A stretch of 64,000 nucleotides of DNA. Source: Micrococcus terreus. Its GTDB lineage: Bacteria; Actinomycetota; Actinomycetes; Actinomycetales; Micrococcaceae. Shown here in pieces: positions 1-7,957 of this stretch (position 1 is the first letter of the stretch; each line of letters opens with the position of its first letter). Position numbers and translations under genes: made by a program. The notes beneath the pieces were generated by a model, which saw only the letters and a program-made list of their open reading frames with translations, was not told the DNA's origin and did no database searches. The stretch is taken from positions 62,001 to 126,000 of the forward strand of contig NZ_FPCG01000010.1 in assembly GCF_900116905.1 (NCBI RefSeq), in the 5' to 3' direction.

Positions 1-262
1 AGAACACGTTGTGACTGGTGTACTCGTCGCGGTCTTCGAGGAAGTCCCGCAGCCGCTCCGGCTTGATGCCGTCAGCAGCCAGCTCTGCCTCGAGCGCCGC
101 ACGTCGCTCCTCGAAGCGGTCGGAGACGTACTTCAGGAACACCAGGCCCAGCACGACATGCTTGTACTCGCTCGGCTCCTGGTTGCCGCGCAGCTTGTCT
201 GCAGCCTCCCAGAGGGTCTGCTCGAGTGTCTTCGTCGGTTTCGGCTTCGCGGCGCGTGCCAT
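1..262 (-). CDS. hsdM: Type I restriction-modification methyltransferase subunit, N-terminal part (runs off left edge)
   Basis: Reading leftward from the ATG at 262 gives 87 codons without a stop before the window edge. The product begins MARAAKPKPTKTLEQTLWEA and continues through LRGN, EYKHVVLGLVFLKYVSDRFEER and EYTSHNVF. This is the helical HsdM N-terminal domain that precedes the N6-adenine methyltransferase domain in type I systems. A GAGGAG ribosome binding site lies about 10 nt upstream (271-277). The catalytic domain, hsdS and hsdR would lie left of the window. It is encoded in the element that ends at tRNA-Lys, so it is probably an acquired restriction system. The family call is sure; whether the gene is intact cannot be seen. 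Confidence 0.9.
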   Translation of the reverse strand, partial: MARAAKPKPTKTLEQTLWEAADKLRGNQEPSEYKHVVLGLVFLKYVSDRFEERRAALEAELAADGIKPERLRDFLEDRDEYTSHNVF

Positions 263-439
263 GCTGTGGGTCTCCTCTGCGCCGCAGGGCGCGTCTTAAG
301 TTGTGCTCTCGGGGCGTGTCCTACGCTACCGACGGCCACTGACACCGCTAAGGTGCCGCGCCGGATGCGGTGCCGAGAGGAGTCTCGCGACGGGGAGCCG
401 GACGGGCTCAACCTAGCGTCACGATCTACGCCGATTATC
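263..439. other. Intergenic region upstream of hsdM
   Basis: This 177-bp gap separates the stop of the 157-residue gene from hsdM. Apart from the hsdM ribosome binding site I see no hairpin or convincing promoter; weak TAGCGT-like hexamers on the minus strand around 320-330 could serve as a -10. Confidence 0.4.
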
Positions 440-913
440 TCATGACCGGCGCTTTTCGTGAAGAGCTGCCCGCCATACCTGCTTCGGCCACGGCGCCAGC
501 GTCGCCATCCGGTAGCGCAGCCACAGGTCGACGAGCACCGCTTGGTCAGTCACGATCTGCACGGCTTGTCGTGTCGCCTCATCCCACGTATGACGTGGTC
601 GGAGCCCGGCACCATCGAGGTACGCGGCGATCGTCGCTCCGGCGTACACGCGGAGAGCGAGCGCTTCGGACAGCTCACCGCGCACGTCGATCAGATGCTC
701 CCGCAGCGTGTGCTGCATCCAATGGGGCCACCGATGCGCCGTCGAGTCGTCCTCGAGCTGGGCGATAACGACGTACGGATCACGTCGGCAGTCGTCACAC
801 GGCCGGTCATCCGCGAACATCGGGCGGCGAGCCTGCCGTGCGGCATCATCACGCCACGACTGTAGCCTCCGGTTCAGCTTCTCGTCCCAGGAGGGATACG
901 GCTCGGCGTTCAT
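440..913 (-). CDS. Uncharacterised 157-residue protein of the integrated element
   Basis: I do not recognise this protein. The ATG at 913 overlaps the TGA of the upstream small gene as TGATG, so the two are probably translationally coupled; the open frame extends further upstream but that part reads like chance sequence. The product starts MNAEPYPSWDEKLNRRLQ and carries a C-x2-C pair (CDDC, residues about 39-42) in a basic stretch. A mostly helical, tryptophan-rich remainder follows (HRWPHWMQHTLREHL, TWDEATRQAVQIV). No signal peptide or membrane segment is seen. It lies upstream of hsdM on the same strand with a 177-bp gap, so it may be part of the restriction locus or simply cargo of the element. 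Confidence 0.6.
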   Translation of the reverse strand: MNAEPYPSWDEKLNRRLQSWRDDAARQARRPMFADDRPCDDCRRDPYVVIAQLEDDSTAHRWPHWMQHTLREHLIDVRGELSEALALRVYAGATIAAYLDGAGLRPRHTWDEATRQAVQIVTDQAVLVDLWLRYRMATLAPWPKQVWRAALHEKRRS

Positions 914-1098
914 CAGCAGGCAGACGTCGCGATGTACGTCGGTTCCAGCGCCACTGTCTTCGGCAGTGTCCCCGGGTCGAAGCGCCGACTCAGCTCGATC
1001 CGCTCCTCCAGTTCCGGTGTCAGCCAGGAGTGCAGCTCCAATGGGTAGCCCATCCAGAACAGTCGCTTCACGACGGGCTTGTACCAGCACCGCGACAC
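913..1098 (-). CDS. Small uncharacterised protein (61 aa), possibly a truncated remnant
   Basis: The GTG at 1098 directly follows an in-frame stop codon. The product is basic and aromatic-rich at its start (MSRCWYKPVVKRLFWMGYPL) and ends TYIATSAC. Its stop overlaps the next start as TGATG, which supports both frames being translated. The 5' end falls exactly where the serine recombinase homology on the other strand begins, so it may be the 3' piece of a longer gene cut by the same rearrangement. No function can be assigned. Confidence 0.45.
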   Translation of the reverse strand: MSRCWYKPVVKRLFWMGYPLELHSWLTPELEERIELSRRFDPGTLPKTVALEPTYIATSAC

Positions 1099-2120
1099 TC
1101 ACCAACCCGTACTACCGCGGCATCGTCACCTGGAAGGGAGCAGAGCATCCCGGCAACCACGAGCCCCTCGTCGACGACGGCACCTGGTTCAAGGTGCAGT
1201 CCGTCATGGCCTCACGCCGCCACGGCGAGTACAACCGCGTGCACAAGCACTTCCTCAAGTCCACCGTCGTCTGCGGCCGCTGCGGCTCCCGCCTCATCGT
1301 GCAGATGACCACCTCCCGCTCCGGCGACCTCTACCCGTACTTCGTCTGCGTCGGCAGACGCTCCAAGCGCACCGACTGCGACCTCAAGGCCGTCCTCATC
1401 CACGAGGTCGAGAAGCAAGTCGAACGCCTCTACCGGAACATCCGGCTGACCCACGACGAGCGCGTCCAGCTCGAGCAGTACCTGCGCGAGGAGATCGCCC
1501 TCGCGTCCACCGAGCAGCGCGAACGCGTCACGCAGCTCAAGGCAACCGCTGACGATCTGAAGAACCAGCAGCGCAAGCTCCTCCAGCTCCACTACCAGAA
1601 CGCCATCCCCGCCGATCTGCTCAAGGAAGAGCAAGACCGCCTCGGCGCGGAACTGGCACGGATCAAGCGAGAGCTCGAGGGCGCTACCGCCGACCACGAC
1701 ACGTTGCTCACGAACCTCTCCGACGCGCTGACCCTGGCGGAGGACTGCGACCAGCTCTACAAGTCAGCCCCAGAGCACATCAAGCGGCAGCTCAACCAGG
1801 TGTTCTACGAGGTCGTGCGCATCAACCCCGACGAGCACGGACAGCTCCACGCCCAGGGCGAACTGGCCGAGCCGTTCAACCAGCTCCTCAACCCCGCACT
1901 GCGCCTCCACGCCGCACACGCCGCCAGCCAGCGCACCATCCCCGCCAACGCGAAGAGGCCCGCCCCGAAGGGCGAGCCTCTCGCTCACGAACCCGAGAAC
2001 CGGGAGCCAACCCTCGCCGGCATTTTCCATGCCAGCGGTTTTACTCCGGGATCAATGGTGGGCCCTGCGGGGATCGAACCCGCGACCAGCGGATTAAAAG
2101 TCCGATGCTCTGCCAGCTGA
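1098..2120 (+). pseudogene. Large serine recombinase/integrase lacking its N-terminal catalytic domain
   Basis: From LTNPYYRGIVTWKG onward the product matches the C-terminal half of large serine recombinases. It has the end of the recombinase domain, a zinc ribbon (CGRC at about residues 54-57, then YFVC and DC), and a long coiled coil (about residues 110-190) ending in FNQLLN. The serine catalytic domain and most of the DNA-binding recombinase domain are missing. The same frame is open back to 708, but that part is the antisense of two coupled minus-strand genes and shows no family resemblance, so I place the break near 1098. The last 20 codons run through the antisense of tRNA-Lys and stop inside it. 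An internal start could still yield a DNA-binding fragment, but it cannot recombine by itself. Confidence 0.8.
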
Positions 2121-2131
2121 GCTAAAGGCCC
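2056..2131 (-). tRNA. tRNA-Lys (anticodon TTT)
   Basis: On the minus strand the sequence runs from GGGCCTTTAGCTCAG at the 5' end to GGGCCCACCA. The seven-base-pair acceptor stem (GGGCCTT with AGGGCCC), a D-arm with GCTGG, the anticodon loop CTTTTAA, the T-arm GGGTTCGATCC and an encoded CCA are all present. Length is 76 nt. The 3' end faces the hsdM/recombinase element, which makes this the probable integration target. Confidence 0.97.
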
Positions 2132-2243
2132 GGGAAGCGCAGGGACTGAGCCCGGCGATTCACCGTTCCATGGTAGTTCATCGCTCGGCCCCTGTTCCCT
2201 CGCCCGCGGTGCCAGCAAGAGGGCGGGCGGTATCGTCGCTGAG

Positions 2244-2897
2244 ATGACGGCGCACCGCAATCACCACACCGACGGACAACGGCACCGCCGCCCGGTCGCG
2301 TTCGAACCACGCGCCTTCGAACCCTTCGAGGGCGGCCCGGATCCGGCCCGGGTCTCCGAGGCTGCTCATCTCTCCGCTCGGGCTCTGGTGCAGGGTGGAC
2401 GGGATGCGGAGGACCCAGCGGTTCATGAGCGCCTGGTGCATCTGACCGAGCGAGAAGGGCTGGAGGCCGTGGCCGAGCTCTGGTCCCACTGCCCGGCGGT
2501 CTCCCTGCCCGGAGCACTCTGGCGCCTCTACGCCCTGCGCAGCGCCATCCTGGCCGATCCGCACCGCGCCGCGGCCCTGTTCCGTGACGGCCGGCACGCC
2601 GCGCCCGTGGCACGCCTCGTGGCCGGTGCCGCCGAGCCCCCGGGCGCCGACCAGATGGTCCAGATGGCCGACTCGGTGCTCTCCGGCGCCTTCCGCGGTG
2701 ACTTCGACATGGCCCTGGAGCGGGCAGCTGCGTTCTGCCGGGTGATCAGCCTGGGGCAGTCCCACCACGCGGAGGCGCTGGAGGTCAGCCGACCCGAGCC
2801 CGCCGCCTCGATGCTGCAGCGGGCCCAACGGCTCCTGGGCACGGCCGAGGATCTGGAGCAGGCGGCGGCCGCCTGGCGAGGCGGGACCCTGGACTGA
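2244..2897 (+). CDS. Conserved actinobacterial protein of unknown function (217 aa)
   Basis: This soluble, largely helical protein has a variable histidine-rich N-terminus (MTAHRNHHTDGQRHR) and a conserved-looking core (VAELWSHCPAVSLPGALWRL, then ALERAAAFCRVISLG). Similar genes occur in Micrococcales, and I recall some being mislabelled as an RNA polymerase subunit, but nothing in the sequence supports that function. A TATCGT hexamer ends 7 nt before the ATG, fitting a leaderless start. The gene is followed at once by a terminator hairpin. Confidence 0.75.
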   Translation: MTAHRNHHTDGQRHRRPVAFEPRAFEPFEGGPDPARVSEAAHLSARALVQGGRDAEDPAVHERLVHLTEREGLEAVAELWSHCPAVSLPGALWRLYALRSAILADPHRAAALFRDGRHAAPVARLVAGAAEPPGADQMVQMADSVLSGAFRGDFDMALERAAAFCRVISLGQSHHAEALEVSRPEPAASMLQRAQRLLGTAEDLEQAAAAWRGGTLD

Positions 2898-2921
2898 TCC
2901 GGAGGAGCGTGCGCCTCCGGA
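2898..2921 (+). terminator. Rho-independent-like hairpin after the 217-aa gene
   Basis: TCCGGAGG and CCTCCGGA form a perfect 8-bp stem around an 8-nt loop, overlapping the gene's stop region and followed by CAGCTTGTTT. Confidence 0.6.
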
Positions 2922-3116
2922 CAGCTTGTTTCGCCGAGAGCCGAGTCACCCCCCTCAACGGTGGACAGTGATGGTCTGGTGGCCCCACACTGGATGACGG
3001 TGCCGGGCCGCGGTAACCCCGGGCTCCAACATTCAGCCGCTGCGAGCGGCCTTCCGCCGAGAGGCGTTCCCGGTCCGGCACCGCCCCCACCTCACTCCCC
3101 GGGTATCCTGCCCGTA

Positions 3117-3752
3117 ATGGACTTCTCCCTTTCCCGCCTCCGCCGCGGACTGGCTCCGGACATGGCCAGTCTGGAGCACCTCGCCGCCCTCTCCGAGTCC
3201 CTCGGTGCCGCTGTGGACCGCGTGGCCCAGATGCTGGGCTCCACCACCGGCCAGTCCGCAGATCTCGAAGTCGCCCTGAACTCGATCGACGCCGACGCCA
3301 CCTCGCGGCACATGGCCCTGATGACCAGCCTGCGCAGCGCCTTCATCTCGCCCCTGCCCCGGCAGGACCTCTACCAGTTCTCTGACCTGCTCAACCGCGC
3401 CGTGGAGCAGGTCTGCAACGCCGGTCTGCTGATCCGCGCCACCGAGCAGTTCCGCCTCCCGGCGCCCGCGATGGACCTGCTGGAGATCCTGGGGAGGCAG
3501 GCGGAGCTGTTCACCGCCGCCACCGGCCAGTTCCGCGATCTGGATGCCGTGGAGGAGACCTGGATCCAGATGCAGCGCGCCTGCAAACGCTCCGATCGCA
3601 TCCTGACCACCTGGATCTCGGGCATGAGTGGGGATCTGCTGCAGCGCACCTACCACCAGCAGCGTGAGGTCGCGCACTCCTTGGAGAGCACCGTGGACAC
3701 CCTGCGTGACCTGGTCAGCCACCTGGGACGCGTCCTGGTCCGGGAGTCCTGA
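3117..3752 (+). CDS. DUF47 family PhoU-like protein, partner of the Pit phosphate permease
   Basis: This 211-residue all-helical protein starts MDFSLSRLRRGLAPDMASLE and contains typical DUF47 features: a first helical bundle (LEHLAALSESLGAAVDRVAQ) and the segment SPLPRQDLYQFSDLLNRAVE, which corresponds to the conserved P-x-D-R-x-D-I-x-L-ld region. DUF47 proteins sit next to pit genes and modulate phosphate transport. Here the Pit gene starts 4 nt after the stop. I chose the ATG at 3117 because homology starts there and a TATCCT hexamer ends 7 nt upstream; the frame is open to 2961 but the extra residues are low-complexity. Confidence 0.85.
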   Translation: MDFSLSRLRRGLAPDMASLEHLAALSESLGAAVDRVAQMLGSTTGQSADLEVALNSIDADATSRHMALMTSLRSAFISPLPRQDLYQFSDLLNRAVEQVCNAGLLIRATEQFRLPAPAMDLLEILGRQAELFTAATGQFRDLDAVEETWIQMQRACKRSDRILTTWISGMSGDLLQRTYHQQREVAHSLESTVDTLRDLVSHLGRVLVRES

Positions 3753-3756
3753 CCCC

Positions 3757-4776
3757 GTGGACCCGTTCGTGATGGTGATGCTGGTCATCACCGTGCTGCT
3801 GTTGACCACCCATGGTCTGGTGACCGGGATGCGTGACGCGCCCAACGCCGTGGCCCTGCCCGTGCGCACCCGCGCCCTGACCGCCCCGGCGGCCCTCTGG
3901 CTCGCTGCGGCCATGAACCTGCTCGGGGCGGTGCTGGCCGGCGGCATGGTCATGGTCGTCACCGAGGGCGTGCTGGACCTGGTCCCTGAGTCCAGCACCG
4001 GCCTGATGCTGCTGGCCGTCGGACTGCTGGTCTCCACCGCCTGGGCCCTGGGCGCCTGGTGGAAGGGGATGCCCATCTCCTCCACCCACGCCTTGACCAC
4101 GGCCCTGGGCGGTGCCGCACTGGCCCTGTGGATCACCGGTGACCTGGACCGGGTCGACCATCAGCTGTGGGACATGCTCCTGGTGATCGTCCTGGCGCTG
4201 CTGATCTCTCCCCTGGCCGCCTGGCTGCTGGCCTGGCTGATCGTCACCCCGTCCGTGTGGATCAGCCGCAATGCCGCGCCCGGGGCCGTCAACCACCGCG
4301 CACGGATGACCCTGGCCCTCTCCGGGGCGGCGAACGCCTTGGGCCACGGCGTCCAGATCGGGCAACGCCTGGGGCTGCTGACCAGCCTGGCCCTGGCCAG
4401 CGCAGGACTCTCAGCGTTCGAGGGCTGGTGGATCCCGGTGGCCTGCGGACTGGTCCTGGCCGGCGGCACCCTGATGGGCGGTTGGCGGATCGCCCACACG
4501 CTCACCGAACGGCTGGTGCAACTGGACCCGATGCGCTCAGCCGTCGCCTCCGGCGTGAGTGCCGGGCTGCTCTTCCTGGGCTCGTTCGCCCTACACCTGC
4601 CCCTGTCCTCCACCCACACTGCAGTGGCCGCGATCGTCGGCGCCGGTCAGCGCCAGCCCTACACCGCGGTGCGCTGGCCGCAGGTGATCCGGGTGCTGCT
4701 CTATTCCCTGGCCACCGTGGTGGTCTGCTTCGTGGTCGCCCTGATCCTGGCGGCAGCGTTCAGCCCCCTGATCTGA
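3757..4776 (+). CDS. Inorganic phosphate transporter, PiT family
   Basis: The product is about 339 residues with some ten hydrophobic segments. The first PiT signature is seen as TGMRDAPNAVAL, followed by GMPISSTHAL. The second half repeats the pattern as LSGAANALGHGVQIGQ and LPLSSTHTAV, so the second signature has lost the usual Asn-Asp pair. PiT proteins are low-affinity secondary phosphate or metal-phosphate carriers driven by ion gradients. The GTG at 3757 lies 4 nt after the DUF47 stop with GGGAG upstream; ATG codons at 3772 and 3778 are alternatives. Together with the pst operon on the other strand, the cell has both low- and high-affinity phosphate uptake encoded side by side. Confidence 0.85.
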   Translation: MDPFVMVMLVITVLLLTTHGLVTGMRDAPNAVALPVRTRALTAPAALWLAAAMNLLGAVLAGGMVMVVTEGVLDLVPESSTGLMLLAVGLLVSTAWALGAWWKGMPISSTHALTTALGGAALALWITGDLDRVDHQLWDMLLVIVLALLISPLAAWLLAWLIVTPSVWISRNAAPGAVNHRARMTLALSGAANALGHGVQIGQRLGLLTSLALASAGLSAFEGWWIPVACGLVLAGGTLMGGWRIAHTLTERLVQLDPMRSAVASGVSAGLLFLGSFALHLPLSSTHTAVAAIVGAGQRQPYTAVRWPQVIRVLLYSLATVVVCFVVALILAAAFSPLI

Positions 4777-4804
4777 CCCAGCGGGCCAGCTCAGGGGGCT
4801 GAAC
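4758..4804. terminator. Bidirectional terminator between pit and pstB
   Basis: A perfect 14-bp inverted repeat (GTTCAGCCCCCTGA with TCAGGGGGCTGAAC) encloses a 19-nt loop. Its left arm overlaps the last codons of pit; the right arm lies 28 nt beyond the pstB stop, so it can serve both convergent transcripts. Confidence 0.7.
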
Positions 4805-4831
4805 GGAGAAGGTGAGGGGCGTCGTCGGGAA

Positions 4832-5611
4832 TCAGCCGAAGCGGCCGGAGACGTAGTCCTCGGTCTGCTTGTTGGCGGGGTTGTTGAAGACGACGTTGGT
4901 GTCGTCGTACTCGATCAGCTTGCCGGGCTTGCCGGTCCCGGCGATGTTGAAGAACGCGGTCTTGTCCGCCACGCGAGCGGCCTGCTGCATGTTGTGCGTG
5001 ACGATGACGACCGTGTACTCGTCCTTGAGCTCATTGATCAGGTCCTCCACGGCCAGGGTGGAGATGGGGTCCAGTGCCGAGCAGGGCTCGTCCATCAGGA
5101 TCACGTCCGGGGAGACGGCGATGGTGCGGGCGATGCACAGGCGCTGCTGCTGGCCGCCGGAGAGACCGGAGCCCGGCTTGTCCAGGCGGTCCTTGACCTC
5201 TTCCCACAGGTTGGCTCCGCGCAGGGACTTCTCCACGATCGCGTCCGCATCCCCCTTGGACATGCGGGTGCCGTTGAGCTTGTGACCGGCCAGGATGTTG
5301 TCCCGGATGGACATGGTGGGGAAAGGGTTGGGGCGCTGGAAGACCATGCCGATCATGGTGCGCACCCGGACCGGGTCCACGCCGGGGCCGTAGATGTCCT
5401 CGCCGTCCAGCAGCAGCTGGCCCTCGGCGCGGGCACCGGGCAGCACCTCGTGCATGCGGTTGATGGTGCGCAGGAAGGTGGTCTTGCCGCAGCCGGAGGG
5501 GCCGATGAAGGCGGTCACCGAGCGGGGCTCGATGCTGATGTTCACGCCCTCGACCGCGAGGAAGTTGCCGTAGTAGACGTTCAGGTCGATGGCGTCGATG
5601 CGCTTGGACAT
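4832..5611 (-). CDS. pstB: Phosphate ABC transporter ATP-binding protein
   Basis: The 259-residue ATPase has Walker [10 protein letters not shown] (about residues 37-45), Q-loop [12 protein letters not shown] signature LSGGQQQRL, Walker [13 protein letters not shown] and switch histidine VIVTHN. The phrase RPNPFP is characteristic of PstB. It energises import of phosphate through the PstA/PstC channel. It is the last gene of pstSCAB, 40 nt after pstA. Confidence 0.97.
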   Translation of the reverse strand: MSKRIDAIDLNVYYGNFLAVEGVNISIEPRSVTAFIGPSGCGKTTFLRTINRMHEVLPGARAEGQLLLDGEDIYGPGVDPVRVRTMIGMVFQRPNPFPTMSIRDNILAGHKLNGTRMSKGDADAIVEKSLRGANLWEEVKDRLDKPGSGLSGGQQQRLCIARTIAVSPDVILMDEPCSALDPISTLAVEDLINELKDEYTVVIVTHNMQQAARVADKTAFFNIAGTGKPGKLIEYDDTNVVFNNPANKQTEDYVSGRFG

Positions 5612-5651
5612 GAGGTGGTTCCTTGTCTGTCTGTCGGTCGTTCGACGCGGC

Positions 5652-6845
5652 TCAGCGGCCGGTCTTCTTCGGCGCGAACGCCTTGGCGATGATGCGGGCG
5701 ATCAGGTTCAGCGCCATCACGATGAGGATCAGCATCAGCGCTGCGGCCCACGCACGGTCGATGGAGGGGTCCGGGGCCTGTGCGGCCGACGGGAAGATCA
5801 TCTGACGGTAGATGTAGACCGGCAGGGCCGTCATCATGTCGTCGAAGACGTTCCAGTTGAAGTTCGCGACGAACCCGGCTGTCACCAGGATCGGTGCCGT
5901 CTCACCGGCCACGCGGGCGATGGCCAGGGTGATGCCCGAGGCGATGCCGGAGATGGCGGTGGGGATGACGATCTTGGTGATGGTGCGCCACTTGCGCACA
6001 CCCAGGGCGTAGGAGGCCTCGCGCAGCTCGTTGGGCACCACGCGCAGCATCTCCTCGGTGGAGCGGACCACCACGGGGATCATCAGCACGGACAGGGCGA
6101 CAGATGCGGTGAAGCCCATCTTGACCATCTGCAGGTGGCGTGGCGTGTCACCGATGAAGGTGGTGATGACCAGCTCCATCAGGGCGAAGGCGAACAGACC
6201 GGCCACGATGGAGGGGATGCCGGTCATCACGTCCACGAAGAAGGTGATGGCGCGGGAGAACCAGCCCCCGCGGCTGTACTCGACCAGGAAGATCGAGGTG
6301 AGCAGGCCGATCGGGACCGAGATCAGAGCTGCGAACAGCGTGATCATCAGGGTGCCGACCAGGGCGTGGCCGAAGCCGCCGGCGATCGGACCCACCCCGC
6401 CCTCGCGCATGAACTTCACGTCACCGCCGGCGGCACCGCCCATGTCCTCCCAGAGCAGATGCGGGTTGGCGATCAGCGTGGAGAGGCCGTTGGCCAGCAC
6501 GGACCAGATCACCGCGACCAGGGGGATCAGGGCGATGATGAAGGCCGCCCAGACCAGGTTCCGCCACAGACCGTCGGTGGCCTTGCGTCTGTTCTCCATC
6601 ACCCGGGTGGTGATGTACATGCCCAGGACGTACAGGATCGCGGAGATGATCAGCCAGCCCACGATGTTGAAGTCCCCGCCGCCCATCAGGGCGACGATGC
6701 CTGCGCCGAGGACCAGGGCACCGGCCAGCACGGCGAGCCACACCCAGGAGGGCATCTGACCGGCGGTCAGGGTGGACTTCCCGCGGGGGCGGGGGGCGTT
6801 CTGCGTGCGCGCAGTCTCAGCTGCGTTCTGTGCGGTGTGTGACAT
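5652..6845 (-). CDS. pstA: Phosphate ABC transporter permease PstA
   Basis: This integral membrane protein of 397 residues is longer than typical PstA because of an N-terminal cytosolic stretch plus extra membrane segments before the permease core. The core has the EAA-like loop ([20 protein letters not shown]) that docks with PstB. The ATG at 6845 overlaps the pstC stop as ATGA, which decides the start over the longer open frame to 6887. It forms the channel with PstC. Confidence 0.95.
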   Translation of the reverse strand: MSHTAQNAAETARTQNAPRPRGKSTLTAGQMPSWVWLAVLAGALVLGAGIVALMGGGDFNIVGWLIISAILYVLGMYITTRVMENRRKATDGLWRNLVWAAFIIALIPLVAVIWSVLANGLSTLIANPHLLWEDMGGAAGGDVKFMREGGVGPIAGGFGHALVGTLMITLFAALISVPIGLLTSIFLVEYSRGGWFSRAITFFVDVMTGIPSIVAGLFAFALMELVITTFIGDTPRHLQMVKMGFTASVALSVLMIPVVVRSTEEMLRVVPNELREASYALGVRKWRTITKIVIPTAISGIASGITLAIARVAGETAPILVTAGFVANFNWNVFDDMMTALPVYIYRQMIFPSAAQAPDPSIDRAWAAALMLILIVMALNLIARIIAKAFAPKKTGR

Positions 6846-7813
6846 CAGTTCGCTCCCGAGAATTCCTTGTGGCGGCTGACGATCCACCGGGCGATCATGT
6901 TGACGATGAGCGTGATGATGAACAGCATCAGGCCGGCGGCGATCAGCTCGCTCTGACGCATGCCGAACGCCTCCGGGAAGTTCAGCGCGATCTCCGACGG
7001 GATGGTCGTGTTGCCGGCGGAGATGATGTTCCAGCTGAACACACCCTGCGAGAGCACCATGGTCACGGCCATGGTCTCACCCAGAGCACGGCCCAGGGCG
7101 AGCATGATCGAGGAGATGATGCCGGCACGGGCGAAGGGGAAGACGGTCATCTTGATCATCTCCCAGCGGGTGGCGCCCAGAGCAAGGGCGGCCTCCTCGT
7201 GCAGCTTGGGCGTCTGGACGAAGATCTCCCGGCACAGGGAGGTGATGATCGGCAGGACCATCACGGCCAGCACGATGCTGGCGGTCAGCAAGGTGCGGCC
7301 GGTGGCCGAGTATCCATCGCTGAAGAAGGGGATGAAGCCGAGGTTCTCGGTGAGCCAGGCGTAGATGGGGCCCATCACCGGAGCCAGGATGAACATGCCG
7401 AAGGCACCGTAGACCACGGAGGGGATGGCGGCCAGCAGGTCGATCACATAGCCCACCGGGGTGGCGATGGCACGCGGTGCGTAGTGCGAGATATAAAGGG
7501 CCACGCCGATGGCCACCGGGGTGGCCAGCAGCAGCGCGATCGCTGAGGCGATCAGCGTGCCGGCCATCAGCGGCCAGACGTACTCGAAGAAGTTGTCGGC
7601 GCTCTCGATCGAGTCCTGGTCGGAGAAGACCTCCGGCGCCAGGGCAGGGAGGGACTCGGCCACCAGGAAGACCGCCACGAAGGCCAGGGTCACCAGGATG
7701 AGGATGCCTGCCGTCAGGGACAGGCCGGAGAAGACCTTGTCTCCCGCGGCACCGCCGCGCGGGGCTGTGAGTGAGCTCTTCCGTTGCGGCTCAACTGCGG
7801 ATTCGGTCACCAT
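6845..7813 (-). CDS. pstC: Phosphate ABC transporter permease PstC
   Basis: The 322-residue permease has six predicted membrane segments and the coupling loop LHEEAALALGATRWEMIKMT near residues 203-222. Its start at 7813 lies 144 nt after the pstS stop, and this gap carries a strong hairpin. Its stop overlaps pstA. Confidence 0.95.
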   Translation of the reverse strand: MVTESAVEPQRKSSLTAPRGGAAGDKVFSGLSLTAGILILVTLAFVAVFLVAESLPALAPEVFSDQDSIESADNFFEYVWPLMAGTLIASAIALLLATPVAIGVALYISHYAPRAIATPVGYVIDLLAAIPSVVYGAFGMFILAPVMGPIYAWLTENLGFIPFFSDGYSATGRTLLTASIVLAVMVLPIITSLCREIFVQTPKLHEEAALALGATRWEMIKMTVFPFARAGIISSIMLALGRALGETMAVTMVLSQGVFSWNIISAGNTTIPSEIALNFPEAFGMRQSELIAAGLMLFIITLIVNMIARWIVSRHKEFSGAN

Positions 7814-7895
7814 GACACTCCAGAGGGATCAATGCGGTGGTCAGGCGGTCAGCCTGGAGGGGGAAGTGAGGCACAGTGTGTCACACGACGATGCA

Positions 7896-7922
7896 GTTGC
7901 CGGTCGAGGAACGACCGGCAAC
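7896..7922 (-). promoter_or_regulatory. Intercistronic hairpin between pstS and pstC
   Basis: GTTGCCGGTCG and CGACCGGCAAC form a perfect 11-bp stem with a 5-nt loop, 35 nt after the pstS stop and 82 nt before the pstC start. No T-run follows. By position it is a partial terminator or an RNA-stabilising stem that would keep pstS messenger above pstCAB, as seen in other binding-protein operons; that role is inference. Confidence 0.6.
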
Positions 7923-7957
7923 CGCATCACCACGGTGTCGACTGCGAGAGCAGTGGA

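Noticed and set aside
708-1097. N-terminal extension of the serine recombinase frame
   Set aside because: It is open but reads antisense to two coupled genes and shows none of the resolvase catalytic motifs, so it is not counted as part of the recombinase.
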